Source: Mycolicibacterium sp. S2-37
Lineage (GTDB): Bacteria > Actinomycetota > Actinomycetes > Mycobacteriales > Mycobacteriaceae
Reading direction: 5' to 3'
DNA: 64,000 bases
Assembly: GCF_017352375.1 (NCBI RefSeq)
Contig: NZ_JAFEVR010000008.1
Coordinates: 62,001-126,000, forward strand
This document shows, in pieces, positions 20,157 to 31,072 of the stretch (positions within the stretch are counted from its first letter, which is position 1; each line of letters opens with the position of its first letter). The notes below the pieces were generated by a model. The model did not search any database and was not told the DNA's origin. It saw nothing but the letters and a program-made list of their open reading frames with translations. A program made the translations under genes and the position numbers.

Positions 20157-20813
20157 CTACGCAGATACCTCCTGCTTGCTGTTGGCCTCGATGTAGGAGT
20201 TCAGCGCCTCGACGCTGAACACCACGTCGTCGGCCTTGAGCACGTCGTAGGTGTTGAGCTGATCGGGCGAGAGCACGTGCACACCGGGCAGGTTGCGCAC
20301 GCTCTTGTGGCCCGTCTCGTCGGTGCGGCCGATCACGATCAGCACCTGCTTGCGCTCGGTCAGCGTCGACAGGAACGTCTTCGCGCTCTTCGTCGACGGC
20401 GTCTGGCCGGCCACCACCTCGGTCACCGCGTGGATGCGGCCGTTGCGCGCCCGGTCCGAAAGCGCCCCGCGCAGGGCGGCGGCGATCATCTTCTTCGGGG
20501 TGCGCTGGCTGTAGTCGCGCGGCTGCGGGCCGTGGACGACGCCACCACCGGTGAACTGCGGTGCGCGGGTAGAGCCCTGACGGGCGCGGCCGGTGCCCTT
20601 CTGGCGGTACGGCTTCTTGCCGCCGCCGGAGACCTGTCCACGGGTCTTGGTCGCGTGCGTGCCCTGGCGCTTGGCGGCCAGCTGGGCGGTGACGACCTGA
20701 TGCATCAGCGCGATGTTCGGTTCGACGTCGAACAGCTCGCCGGGCAGATCGACCGAGCCGTCGGTCTTGCCGTCCGGGGTGCGGACGTCAATCGTGACTG
20801 GGCTGCTTGCCAT
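20157..20813 (-). CDS. rplD: 50S ribosomal protein L4
   Basis: A 218-residue L4 with the tunnel-lining loop ([32 protein letters not shown]). In E. coli L4 represses the S10 operon by binding its leader. A leader of roughly 300 bases is predicted upstream of rpsJ here, so feedback is possible but not demonstrated. Overlaps rplC by one base. Confidence 0.97.
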   Translation of the reverse strand: MASSPVTIDVRTPDGKTDGSVDLPGELFDVEPNIALMHQVVTAQLAAKRQGTHATKTRGQVSGGGKKPYRQKGTGRARQGSTRAPQFTGGGVVHGPQPRDYSQRTPKKMIAAALRGALSDRARNGRIHAVTEVVAGQTPSTKSAKTFLSTLTERKQVLIVIGRTDETGHKSVRNLPGVHVLSPDQLNTYDVLKADDVVFSVEALNSYIEANSKQEVSA

Positions 20814-21466
20814 TACTTCTCACCTCGTTTGATCGCACTGCGAACCATGACGAGACCGCCGTTGCGGCCGGGGATGGCGCCCTTGATCAACAGCACGCCC
20901 TTCTCGGCGTCGACCTTGTGCACCAGCAGGTTCTGCGTGGTGATGCGGTCGCTGCCCATGCGGCCGGACATGCGGGTGCCCTTGAAGACGCGGCCCGGGG
21001 TGGAGCAGCCACCGATCGAGCCGGGACGCCGGTGCACCGCCTGAGCGCCGTGCGCGGCGCCCTGGCCCTTGAAGCCGTGCCGCTTCATGGTGCCCGCGAA
21101 ACCCTTGCCCTTCGAGGTCCCGGTCACGTCGACGTACGCGCCATCGGCGAAGATCTCGGCGGTCAGTTCCTGACCGAGCTCGTAGTCCGCGGCCGCGGCC
21201 TCGTCGTCGAGCCGCAGCTCGGCGAGGTGGCGACGCGGGTTGACACCCGCGGCGGCGAACTGACCCGTGACGGGCTTGGTCACCTTGCGGGGGCTGATCT
21301 CGCCGTAGGCGAGCTGCACCGCGCTGTAGCCGTCGCGCTCCGTGGTCCGGATCCGCGTCACGACGTTCGGGCCGGCCTTGACGACCGTCACGGGCACGAC
21401 CCGGTTGTTCTCGTCGAACACCTGCGTCATGCCCAGCTTGGTGCCCAGAATGCCTTTTCTAGCCAT
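20813..21466 (-). CDS. rplC: 50S ribosomal protein L3
   Basis: A 217-residue L3 whose loop reaches the peptidyl transferase centre. Start at 21466 ([19 protein letters not shown]), with GGAGATC as ribosome binding site; the frame is open upstream into rpsJ, but that part is not L3. The loop region contains [20 protein letters not shown] and [20 protein letters not shown]. The cysteine in the latter is the wild-type residue at the position associated with linezolid resistance in M. tuberculosis. Confidence 0.97.
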   Translation of the reverse strand: MARKGILGTKLGMTQVFDENNRVVPVTVVKAGPNVVTRIRTTERDGYSAVQLAYGEISPRKVTKPVTGQFAAAGVNPRRHLAELRLDDEAAAADYELGQELTAEIFADGAYVDVTGTSKGKGFAGTMKRHGFKGQGAAHGAQAVHRRPGSIGGCSTPGRVFKGTRMSGRMGSDRITTQNLLVHKVDAEKGVLLIKGAIPGRNGGLVMVRSAIKRGEK

Positions 21467-21479
21467 TTTCTGAGATCTC

Positions 21480-21785
21480 CTACTGGATGTTGACGTCGAC
21501 GCTGGCCGGCAGATCGATGCGCATGAGTGCGTCAACGGTCTTCGGGGTCGGGTCGAGGATGTCGATCAGCCGCTTGTGGGTGCGCATCTCGAAGTGCTCC
21601 CGCGAGTCCTTGTACTTGTGCGGGGACCGGATGACGCAGTACACGTTCTTCTCGGTCGGCAGCGGCACCGGGCCCACCACGCTGGCACCGGTACGGGTGA
21701 CCGTCTCCACGATCTTGCGCGCCGAGGCGTCGATGGCCTCGTGGTCGTAGGCCTTGAGCCTGATGCGGATCTTTTGTCCCGCCAC
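21480..21785 (-). CDS. rpsJ: 30S ribosomal protein S10
   Basis: A 101-residue S10, first gene of the S10 operon and also a transcription antitermination (NusE) component. Begins [19 protein letters not shown] and carries [20 protein letters not shown]. Follows a 373-base spacer without other genes. Confidence 0.97.
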
Positions 21786-22158
21786 GCTTTTCCTACCTCA
21801 CTCCTGCTTGTGGTCCGCGCTGGGAGATCCCAACGCGGACTGGTGTCCGTGCGCTTGCCGTTCGGCCGCACCCGTTCGGGCCGCCTCGCAGCGCGCGCTG
21901 GCTGTTGCCGCCGCTGTTTACCTGTCTGTGGTCCACCGGTCCCCGCGGTCGGGTGTGTCGCCCTACGCGCACTCGATCGCGGCGGAAATTCCGTCACGCT
22001 CGTAGTCTGGGACCGATGCGCCCGCTGGGGGCGCAGGTCGTACGCCCCGGCCAGCCGGTCAAAGAACAGCCACCGACCCGGCTCAAGGCAACCCGAACAG
22101 TATGCCCCAGATCGGCGCCTCATCCAAATCCCGACGGGAGTCGCTCGAGGGACCCCGT
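21786..22158 (-). promoter_or_regulatory. Promoter and leader region of the S10 operon
   Basis: No gene is seen in these 373 bases. The best promoter candidate on the minus strand is TTGGAT (22122-22127) with TACTGT (22097-22102), but the 19-base spacing is long. A stronger -35, TTGACC (22057-22062), has only TACGAC 14 bases away. If the former is used, the leader is about 300 bases. A hairpin GGGGCG/CGCCCC spans 22028-22048. This may hold the L4 feedback site, but I see no E. coli-like structure. Confidence 0.35.
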
Positions 22159-23796
<1,638 letters not shown>

Positions 23797-23895
23797 TCCT
23801 CATCGTGTCGACCGTCACATATCCTTGCTCTTGACAGCCGTCAACTCCATTGACCGAGGACCCGTGAGCAGCCCTCGCCATCGTGGCGTGACTCA

Positions 23896-23911
23896 CATAA
23901 GCTGGCTTATG
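23896..23911. promoter_or_regulatory. Palindromic operator upstream of the P450 gene
   Basis: CATAAGC-TG-GCTTATG is a perfect inverted repeat with 7-bp arms, ending 32 bases before the P450 start. It lies between divergent esterase and P450 genes and could control either. The cognate regulator is unknown; it does not fit the KstR or KstR2 consensus as I recall them. Confidence 0.6.
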
Positions 23912-23943
23912 CGACCGGCCAGTGACTGCGTGAAGGAGCCCGG

Positions 23944-25206
23944 ATGAGTACGCCGATGATCGAACGGACCCAGGACCCCGCCGCGAGGGTGCTGGCCGAC
24001 CCGACGGCGTACGCCGACGACGACCGGCTGCACGCGGCACTGGCCCATCTGCGGGCCAACAACCCGGTCGCCTGGGTGGACAACCCGCCCTACCGGCCCT
24101 TCTGGGCCATCACCAAACACACCGACATCATGGCCATCGAGCGTGCCAACGATCTGTTCCTGTCCGAACCACGGCCATTGCTCGCGGCGGCCGAGGCCGA
24201 CGACGCGCTCAAAGCCCAGATGGAGGCGGGCATCGGGTTGCGCACGCTGATCCACATGGACGATCCGCACCACCGAAAGGTCCGGGCGATCGGCGCGGAT
24301 TGGTTCCGCCCCAAGGCGATGCGCGCGCTCAAGATGCGCGTCGACGAGCTGGCCAAGCGCTACGTCGACCAGATGCGCGAGATCGGCCCTGAGTGCGATT
24401 TCGTCACCGACATCGCGGTGCAGTTCCCGCTCTACGTGATCATGTCGCTGCTCGGCCTGCCCGAAGAGGATTACGGGCGTATGCACATGCTCACCCAGGA
24501 GATGTTCGGCGGGGACGACGAGGAGTTCCAGCGCGGCAAGTCGCCCGAGGACATGCTCGCGGTGCTGGCCGACTTCTTCACCTACTTCGCGACGCTGACC
24601 GCCTCACGCCGGGCCCAGCCCACCGACGACCTGGCCTCGGCGATCGCCAACGGCACCGTCGACGGTGAACCGCTGAGCGACATGGACACCGCGTCGTATT
24701 ACGTCATCGTGGCCAGCGCCGGCCACGACACCACCAAGGACGCCATCTCCGGCGGCCTGCACGCGCTGATCGAGAACCCGGACCAGCTCGACCGGCTGCG
24801 CCGCGATCCTGGCTTGATGGGCACGGCGGTCGAGGAGATGATCCGCTGGTCGACGCCGGTCAAGGAATTCATGCGCACCGCCGCCGAGGACACCGAGGTG
24901 CGCGGGGTGCCGATCGCCAAAGGCGAATCCGTCTATCTCGCATACGTTTCCGGCAACCGGGACGAGGAGATCTTCGACGAGCCGTTCCGCTTCGACGTCG
25001 GCCGCGACCCCAACAAGCACCTGGCCTTCGGCTACGGCGTGCACTTCTGTCTGGGAGCGGCACTGGCCCGGATGGAGATCAACAGCCTGTTCACCGAACT
25101 CATCCCGCGGCTCGACTCGATCGAGCTGGCCGGACCGGCGGAACTGACGGCCACCACCTTTGTCGGAGGCCTCAAGCACCTCCCGATCAGGTACTCGGTG
25201 CGCTGA
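23944..25206 (+). CDS. Cytochrome P450 monooxygenase
   Basis: A 420-residue soluble bacterial P450 that hydroxylates an unknown substrate with O2 and two electrons from ferredoxin. The I-helix oxygen-binding motif is ASAGHDTTKD, the K-helix ExxR is EMIR, and the heme-thiolate loop is FGYGVHFCLGAALAR with axial Cys369. AAGGAG lies 6 bases before the ATG at 23944. No ferredoxin is encoded adjacent; the ferredoxin-reductase-type flavoprotein at 37290-38465 is a remote candidate partner. Its 3' end overlaps the convergent TetR gene by 20 bases. CYP family not assigned. Confidence 0.94.
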   Translation: MSTPMIERTQDPAARVLADPTAYADDDRLHAALAHLRANNPVAWVDNPPYRPFWAITKHTDIMAIERANDLFLSEPRPLLAAAEADDALKAQMEAGIGLRTLIHMDDPHHRKVRAIGADWFRPKAMRALKMRVDELAKRYVDQMREIGPECDFVTDIAVQFPLYVIMSLLGLPEEDYGRMHMLTQEMFGGDDEEFQRGKSPEDMLAVLADFFTYFATLTASRRAQPTDDLASAIANGTVDGEPLSDMDTASYYVIVASAGHDTTKDAISGGLHALIENPDQLDRLRRDPGLMGTAVEEMIRWSTPVKEFMRTAAEDTEVRGVPIAKGESVYLAYVSGNRDEEIFDEPFRFDVGRDPNKHLAFGYGVHFCLGAALARMEINSLFTELIPRLDSIELAGPAELTATTFVGGLKHLPIRYSVR

Positions 25207-25840
25207 CTCCGCCGGGCCGCCGGTGGGTGGCCAGGAAGCCGTCTACGGCGGCTTCGGCGCACGACCCGTAGTCGAAGTCGGACAGCGTGCTCAGGCGGCC
25301 GAGGATCAGCGGGCCGATGAGCAGAGCGATCGCCTCGATGCGATCCAACCGCCCGAGTTCGAGTTCGTCGGCGTGGGGTCCGTCGAAGATCGCGTCGAAG
25401 GGCGCCGAGTACGACTGGAGGATGCGTTCGCGCAGCGAGCCCACCGCACCGGTGGCCTCGGCGTCCTTGACCTCGGCCCACGGCCCCAGGTCGGGCCCGG
25501 ACGCCAACCAGGTCATCGCCGCCAGGGTGGTGGGGACCTCGGCGATCGCATCGGCCCAACCGGCGACCACGGCGATCAGCTTGTCGCGCAAGTCACCCTC
25601 GGCGGGCGGCATCGGCGCCGGCTGCAGCAGGCTCTGAAAGGCCGCCGCCAGGAGATCGTTGGCGCTCGAGAAGTGCCGGTACAGGGTCGCCCGGGCGACG
25701 TTCGACGTCCGCGTGACCGCATCGATGGTGACCGCACTCGGGCCACCCGTGCGCAGCAGTGAGGTCGCGGCTTCGAGTAGACGTGCGCGTGAGCGCGCGG
25801 GCCGGGGATCACCCAGCGGCGGATCACCAACGTCCGTCAT
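25187..25840 (-). CDS. TetR family regulator, probable repressor of the adjacent MFS pump
   Basis: A 217-residue TetR protein. Helix-turn-helix near residues 20-60: RLLEAATSLLRTGGPSAVTI then VTRTSNVARATLYRHFSSA. The C-terminal part resembles TetR_C domains of efflux-pump repressors. Divergent from the MFS transporter; the 89-base gap contains two AGAC-N5-GTCT sites, so autoregulation and control of the pump are likely. Its 3' end overlaps the P450 gene tail to tail by 20 bases. Confidence 0.9.
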   Translation of the reverse strand: MTDVGDPPLGDPRPARSRARLLEAATSLLRTGGPSAVTIDAVTRTSNVARATLYRHFSSANDLLAAAFQSLLQPAPMPPAEGDLRDKLIAVVAGWADAIAEVPTTLAAMTWLASGPDLGPWAEVKDAEATGAVGSLRERILQSYSAPFDAIFDGPHADELELGRLDRIEAIALLIGPLILGRLSTLSDFDYGSCAEAAVDGFLATHRRPGGVSAPST

Positions 25841-25868
25841 CGTTTACATCATCTCCTACCGGGTAATA

Positions 25869-25902
25869 AGACTGTTCGTCTCGCTTCGAGACTGTAGGTC
25901 TC
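25869..25902. promoter_or_regulatory. Twin operator between TetR and MFS genes
   Basis: Two related inverted repeats in tandem: AGAC-tgttc-GTCT (25869-25881) and GAGAC-tgtag-GTCTC (25888-25902), centres 20 bases apart. The shared form is AGACTGTnnGTCT. Position and spacing fit cooperative TetR dimer binding over both divergent promoters. Confidence 0.7.
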
Positions 25903-25929
25903 AAAAGCATCTGAGCCCAGGAGGGGCGC

Positions 25930-27543
25930 ATGGTCGACACCTTGACCCGGCCCGACCAGCCTACCGACCCCAATCTCGCCGACATGTCGTCACGAGCCCG
26001 CGCGTGGCTGCTCGCCGTGGCGTGCCTCGATGTGCTGATGGTGATCGCCTCGATGGTGGCGCTCAATGCCGCCCTGCCCGACATCGCGCTCGATACGTCG
26101 GCGTCCCAGACCCAGCTGACCTGGGTGGTCGACGGCTACACGCTGGTGCTGGCCTGCCTGCTGCTGCCCGCAGGCGCGGTGGGTGACCGGTACGGTCGCC
26201 GCGGGGCGTTGCTGGCTGGGCTGGTGATCTTCGGCCTGGCCTCTGTCGCACCGATCGTCTTCGACAGCCCCCTGCAGATCATTCTCGCCCGAGCGGTCGC
26301 CGGAGCCGGCGCGGCCTTCATCATGCCGGCCACCCTGTCGCTGCTGACGGCGGCGTTTCCGAAGTCCGAACGGAACAAGGCCGTCGGCATCTGGGCGGGG
26401 GTGGCCGGCTCGGGCGCGGTGGTCGGCTTCCTGGGCACCGGTACGTTGCTGCATTTCTTCAACTGGCAATCGATCTTCTGGGCGTTCGCCATCGGCGCTC
26501 TGGCGCTGTTCGCGCTCACGTGCACCATCCGATCGTCGCGCGACGAGACCGGGAAGCCGGTGGACTGGATCGGCGGCGTGCTGATCGCCGCGGCGGTCGC
26601 GGTCTTCGTTTTCGGCGTCATCGAGGCGCCCGCCCGCGGGTGGAGCCACCCGTCGGTGTGGGGCTGCATGGCGGTCGGCCTGACACTGACCGCCGCCTTC
26701 ACCGCCGTCCAGCTGCGGCGTCGCTACCCGCTGCTGGACGTCCGGCTGTTTCGCAGGCCGGATTTCGCCACCGGGGCCATCGGCATCACCTGCCTGTTCG
26801 CCGCCAACTTCGGCTTCTTCTTCGTGGTCATGCAGTACATGCAACTGGTGCTCGAATACACGCCGCTGCAAACGGCTTTCGCGCTCGTGCCGCTGGCGAT
26901 CCCGGTGCTCGTCCTGGGCGCCACCACCCACCTGTGGCTGCCCAGGACAGGGCTGCGCAACGCCGTGATGTTCGGCTTGATCCTGATCGCCGCCGGGCTG
27001 CTGTGCATGCGCACCCTCGCCGTCGATTCGTCATTCCTCGACCTCGCCTGGCCGCTGCTGATCATCAGCGCCGGCATCGGTCTGTGCACCGCTCCGACCA
27101 CCTCGGCCATCATGGGCGCGGTGCCCGACGACAAGCAGGGAGTCGCATCGGCGGTCAACGACACCACCCGAGAAGTAGGCGCGGCACTGGGGATCGCCGC
27201 TGCCGGGTCGGTGCTGGCGGCGCAGTATCAGCATCTGCTCGCGCCGTCGGTCGCCGCCCTGCCGGAGGCGATCCGGGGGCCGGCTCTCGACTCCCTGGCC
27301 CAGGCGATGGCCGTGGCCGAGCGGTCCGGACCCGCGGGGTCCGACCTCGCCGGAGCGGCGCAGACGGCGTTCCTGTCCGCCATGGACGTCTCGATGACCG
27401 TGCTGGCCGTAGCCCTGCTCGCCGCGGGCCTGTTCATCGGCCTGTGGTCGCCGGGCCGCGACGGCCGCCAGTTCCGGCTGGTGCGCCGGTGGCGGTCCGG
27501 TCCCCGCGCCCGGCGGGTCAGGATTGCGGCGCGAGACCTCTGA
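25930..27543 (+). CDS. MFS transporter, DHA2 (EmrB/QacA, 14-TM) family
   Basis: A 537-residue drug:proton antiporter of the 14-helix DHA2 group. The cytoplasmic loop motif A is GAVGDRYGRRGALL, and motif C of antiporters is VAGSGAVVGFLGTG in helix 5. The N terminus is short and hydrophilic; the C-terminal tail is Arg-rich (SPGRDGRQFRLVRRW). A strong AGGAGG lies 6 bases before the ATG. Likely repressed by the divergent TetR. A racemase-family gene begins 25 bases downstream and may be cotranscribed. Substrate unknown. Confidence 0.92.
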   Translation: MVDTLTRPDQPTDPNLADMSSRARAWLLAVACLDVLMVIASMVALNAALPDIALDTSASQTQLTWVVDGYTLVLACLLLPAGAVGDRYGRRGALLAGLVIFGLASVAPIVFDSPLQIILARAVAGAGAAFIMPATLSLLTAAFPKSERNKAVGIWAGVAGSGAVVGFLGTGTLLHFFNWQSIFWAFAIGALALFALTCTIRSSRDETGKPVDWIGGVLIAAAVAVFVFGVIEAPARGWSHPSVWGCMAVGLTLTAAFTAVQLRRRYPLLDVRLFRRPDFATGAIGITCLFAANFGFFFVVMQYMQLVLEYTPLQTAFALVPLAIPVLVLGATTHLWLPRTGLRNAVMFGLILIAAGLLCMRTLAVDSSFLDLAWPLLIISAGIGLCTAPTTSAIMGAVPDDKQGVASAVNDTTREVGAALGIAAAGSVLAAQYQHLLAPSVAALPEAIRGPALDSLAQAMAVAERSGPAGSDLAGAAQTAFLSAMDVSMTVLAVALLAAGLFIGLWSPGRDGRQFRLVRRWRSGPRARRVRIAARDL

Positions 27544-27568
27544 TCCGCAAGCGCACTATCCTGGCGAT

Positions 27569-28231
27569 GTGCGGCTGCTCCTGGTGAATCCCAACACGAC
27601 GGCGTCGATGACGTCCGCAATCGCCGCGGGTGCGTCCGCGGTGGCCGGACCGGGCACCGTCGTGGAAGCCCTCAACCCCTCGGCCGGTCCGCCCAGCATC
27701 GAGAACGACGCCGACGAGCACCGCTGCGTCCCACACCTTCTCGAGGTCATCCGCGATGCCCAGGCCCGCCCGCGGGAACAACGACCCGAGGCGTATGTCA
27801 TCGCCTGCTTCGGCGACCCCGGCCTCGAAGAGGCCCGCGCGCTGCTCGATGTCCCGGTCCTCGGTATCGCCCAGGCCGCGATGCACGCCGCCGCGCTGGC
27901 GGCGGGCAGCTTCTCGGTGGTCACCTCGATGTCGGCGACCGTCCCGCGGGCGTGGGAACTGGCCAAGAGCTATACCCCGCACCAGTGCCTCGGCGTGTAC
28001 GCCTGCGACATACCGGTGCTGCGCATCGACTCCGACCCCCGCACCGTCGAACCCATCGGGGATCTGTGCGAGCAGGCGCTGCGCCAGGACGGCAGCCGGT
28101 CGATCGTTCTGGGGTGCGCAGCGATGGCGCGCTTCGCCGCACCCCTGCGGGAACGCCTCGGAGTTCCGGTGTTCGACGGCGTGGCGGCGGCCACCCGGCT
28201 CGCCGAGGCGCTGGCCCCCCTCAGCTGCTGA
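27569..28231 (+). CDS. Asp/Glu/hydantoin racemase family protein
   Basis: A 220-residue enzyme of the aspartate/glutamate/hydantoin racemase superfamily, which uses a pair of cysteines for two-base proton transfer. The N terminus LLLVNPNTTASMT is the family's phosphate-loop-like signature; the two candidate catalytic cysteines lie in VIACFGDPG and IVLGCAAMA. The GTG start at 27569 is chosen because the N-terminal strand begins directly there, 25 bases after the MFS stop. Could act on a hydantoin or an amino acid exported or imported by the MFS protein, but that is only context. Converges with mftG, overlapping its 3' end by 11 bases. Confidence 0.88.
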   Translation: MRLLLVNPNTTASMTSAIAAGASAVAGPGTVVEALNPSAGPPSIENDADEHRCVPHLLEVIRDAQARPREQRPEAYVIACFGDPGLEEARALLDVPVLGIAQAAMHAAALAAGSFSVVTSMSATVPRAWELAKSYTPHQCLGVYACDIPVLRIDSDPRTVEPIGDLCEQALRQDGSRSIVLGCAAMARFAAPLRERLGVPVFDGVAAATRLAEALAPLSC

Positions 28232-29654
28232 CGAACTCAGCCGCGCGGTGCCCGATCATCGCGATGGTCGCGTGCGGCCCGCGGCTGGTGATGTCCGGCA
28301 TGATCGATCCGTCGACCACCCAGAGTCCCTCGACATCCCTTACCCGGCAACGGCTGTCGAGCACCGCGGCCGGGTCATCGTCGGCGCCCATCGGGGCGGT
28401 ACCGGCCAGGTGTTGCGAGGTGGACCAGGTGGGCTCACCGAAAATAACTGTGCCGCTGACGATGTCGCGTGCAACGCCGGCACCCTCGGTCAGATCTTCG
28501 ACATCGGCGGGTTCACTGTCGTAGCGGTGAGCTATCAGCGGTGCCACGGCGGGATTTGTGGACACGATGGCCAGCCGGCCGCGCGATCGCGGCCGCATCA
28601 GCGCCACGCCGATGTGCGGGCGGTCGAGCGGGTCATCGCGGCGACCGTGCACCAATGCCTCGAAACCCGCTGTGTAGGGGCGGATCTCGATTCCGGCGTC
28701 GGTGGTCAACAGCGCCTCCAGCGGAGGCAGATCATGGGTTGGCTTCCAGCCCACCGGGATCACCCATTCCGGGTGATCGACCGGTGCCGCGCCGACCGGG
28801 AGGTCTGCCCATACTCGAATTCCCAGTGCCCGCAGCATGTCTGACGGTCCGACCCCCGAGAGCATGAGCAGCTGCGCGGTGCCGATGGCCCCCGCGGACA
28901 GCACGATGCGATCCGCCGTCAGCAGCTGCTTGCCGCTTGGCCCCCTGCACTCCACTCCGACCGCACGACCGGCGGCCACCCGCACCCGCAGCCCCCGCGT
29001 GTTGGACAGCAGCGTGAGGTTGGCCCGGCTCAGCGCCGGCTGCAGGAACGCCCCGCCCGGCCCCACCCGGGTTCCGCTGTCGATGTTGAGCGGTACGGCC
29101 CCTACGCCTGCGGGCAGCGGCGTTGCGGAGTCGCCGCCGGACAGGTCGTCGATCCACCGGTGGTCCGCCGCACGTGCCGCCTCGACGAACGAGGCCGTGC
29201 AGCCGTCGAACTCGCGGACGCGGCGGACCGTGATCGGTCCGCTGTCCCCGTGCAGCGGACCGGTGAAGTCGAGGTCGGTCTCGATGGCTCGGAAATGGGG
29301 CAGCACGTCGGTCCAACCCCAGCCCGGCAACCCCCACCCGTCGTAGTCGGCAGGGAGCCCGCGACAGAAGTAGCCGCCGTTGATCGCGCCGGACCCACCG
29401 ACGACCGCGCCGCGCATGATCTGCGCGTGCCTTGGCGGCGTCTCGGTCAGCGTGGTCGAATAGCGGCGCACCACGGCGCTGGCGCTTCCGATCGGCAGCC
29501 GCAGGCCATCGCTGATCTGGGCTGCGACGCGAGGATCGGTGGGGGCGGGGCCGGCATCGACGATGGTCACCCGGCGCTGCGGATCGGCGGAAAGCCGTTC
29601 GGCCAGCACTGATCCCGCGCTTCCCGCTCCGACGATCAGCACATCGCTGTGCAA
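28221..29654 (-). CDS. mftG: Mycofactocin system GMC family oxidoreductase MftG
   Basis: A 477-residue FAD enzyme of the glucose-methanol-choline family that, in mycobacteria, moves electrons from mycofactocinol to the respiratory chain. The FAD dinucleotide fold is VLIVGAGSAGSVLAERLS at the N terminus; GGSGAINGGYFCRG is the second GMC signature, and the C-terminal part has MGADDDPAAVLD and VVDGSIMPDITS. The start is uncertain: a TTG at 29654 lies just after the mftF stop and begins right before the FAD motif, while starts up to 29720 would overlap mftF. Last gene of the mft operon; overlaps the racemase gene tail to tail by 11 bases. Confidence 0.9.
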   Translation of the reverse strand: MHSDVLIVGAGSAGSVLAERLSADPQRRVTIVDAGPAPTDPRVAAQISDGLRLPIGSASAVVRRYSTTLTETPPRHAQIMRGAVVGGSGAINGGYFCRGLPADYDGWGLPGWGWTDVLPHFRAIETDLDFTGPLHGDSGPITVRRVREFDGCTASFVEAARAADHRWIDDLSGGDSATPLPAGVGAVPLNIDSGTRVGPGGAFLQPALSRANLTLLSNTRGLRVRVAAGRAVGVECRGPSGKQLLTADRIVLSAGAIGTAQLLMLSGVGPSDMLRALGIRVWADLPVGAAPVDHPEWVIPVGWKPTHDLPPLEALLTTDAGIEIRPYTAGFEALVHGRRDDPLDRPHIGVALMRPRSRGRLAIVSTNPAVAPLIAHRYDSEPADVEDLTEGAGVARDIVSGTVIFGEPTWSTSQHLAGTAPMGADDDPAAVLDSRCRVRDVEGLWVVDGSIMPDITSRGPHATIAMIGHRAAEFVSS

Positions 29655-29659
29655 GGCGG

Positions 29660-31072
29660 CTATGTCCGGATCTGCGGTTTGAGCGCGCCGAGATGCCGTT
29701 CGCGGACCACGCCGGTCCACAGCCCGAGACCGTAGGCGATGTCGTCCAGGCGCCGCAGCAGGAGATACGCCGGGAGGCTGACCTGTTTGGTGTCGTCATC
29801 GGCGTTACCGTGCCGGGCCGCCCAGTCCACCACTCCGTCGACGACGGCGGCGACGAGCAGGGTCTGGCGGCACCGCCGCGACAGCACCGCCGCGAGCAGT
29901 GCGATCGGCCAGTAGTGCCGGCACAGCGCCGACGCCAGCTGCAGGGCGGCGGCCCACAGCCCGCGCGCGGCGACCGCGGCGACCTGTTTGGGCTCGGTCT
30001 GCACCGGACGCAGTGAGTTGGCCACCCGCCGCGCGGTGAACGCGGCGACGACGACCGAGGCCGTGTACCCCAGGCAGGAGCCCATCGCCATCAGCACCCA
30101 GACCACCAGGGTCCAGCCCGAGATCACCAGTGGCGCGGTCTTGCCGGGGTGGCGCACCGACAGCGGTGCAGCGGACTCCCCGTAGAACGCCTTGCGCACG
30201 AACCACTCCCGCAGGTCGGTTCGGTGTTCGTGGGCGACCAGCGCGATCGGCTCGTAACGCAGCCGTTGCCCCGCCTCGACGAATCGCCAGCACAGATCCA
30301 CGTCCTCACCGGAGCGCAGCGATTCGTCGAATCCGCCGACCTCCTCGAGCACCCGGCGCCTACAGATGATCGCGGCGCTCGGCACATAGGACACCGGTCC
30401 GTAGGGCACCACCGGCGCCTCGCGCTGACCCAGATCCAGCGAGGACCGCACGGCCTCGTACCGCGCCACCAGGTTGCCCGCCGGCTGAAGTCCGACGATG
30501 CGCGGCGCGACCAGCGCGACGGCCGGATCGCAGAAGTGGCCGAGCAGCGCTTCCAACCAGCCCCGCCGCGGAACGACGTCGGAATCCAGGAACGCGATGA
30601 AGTCACTGGTGCAGACGCCCGCGCCGGTGTTGCGCGCAGCGGCCGGACCCTGACTCTCCTCGTTCCTGAGAACCGTGACGTCACAATGCACTTCGCCGAG
30701 CTCGTCCGGCGCCACCGGCATCGCGGATCCGTCGTCGACGATGATCACCCGCAGGCCCCGCAGCGAAGCCAGCAGCCGCTGCAGACCGGCCGGGTTGTCG
30801 CGGACCGGGATAACGACGGTGACGTCCCGGTGCGACGGCCCACTCGCCGGTCGCGGGTGGGCGACGGTGGCGTCGAGCAGCGTGCGCGCCAACTGGGCGC
30901 TCTGCGCATCGTGCACCTCGAGGCGCCCGCTGGTGAGCATGGTCTGCGCCGCGGGGGCGAGCTTGAGCAGCCGGGTGGGCGAGCCGCCGAGCAACGCCGC
31001 GCCCTCGCCGAGGACCTTGACCCGCCGATCCACCTGAACCGCGAAACCGTCGGGAAGTCGCGGGCCGGTCAC
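29660..31072 (-). CDS. mftF: Mycofactocin glycosyltransferase MftF
   Basis: A 470-residue family-2 glycosyltransferase that decorates premycofactocin with a glucose chain. The N-terminal domain ([19 protein letters not shown]) precedes the GT2 catalytic domain with [14 protein letters not shown], the nucleotide-binding IVDDGS, the DxD motif [12 protein letters not shown], and the [15 protein letters not shown] acceptor loop. C-terminal hydrophobic helices near residues 340-440 suggest membrane contact. The GTG start at 31072 overlaps the mftE stop (GTGA) and gives the family length; the frame is open further up, inside mftE. Confidence 0.93.
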   Translation of the reverse strand: MTGPRLPDGFAVQVDRRVKVLGEGAALLGGSPTRLLKLAPAAQTMLTSGRLEVHDAQSAQLARTLLDATVAHPRPASGPSHRDVTVVIPVRDNPAGLQRLLASLRGLRVIIVDDGSAMPVAPDELGEVHCDVTVLRNEESQGPAAARNTGAGVCTSDFIAFLDSDVVPRRGWLEALLGHFCDPAVALVAPRIVGLQPAGNLVARYEAVRSSLDLGQREAPVVPYGPVSYVPSAAIICRRRVLEEVGGFDESLRSGEDVDLCWRFVEAGQRLRYEPIALVAHEHRTDLREWFVRKAFYGESAAPLSVRHPGKTAPLVISGWTLVVWVLMAMGSCLGYTASVVVAAFTARRVANSLRPVQTEPKQVAAVAARGLWAAALQLASALCRHYWPIALLAAVLSRRCRQTLLVAAVVDGVVDWAARHGNADDDTKQVSLPAYLLLRRLDDIAYGLGLWTGVVRERHLGALKPQIRT

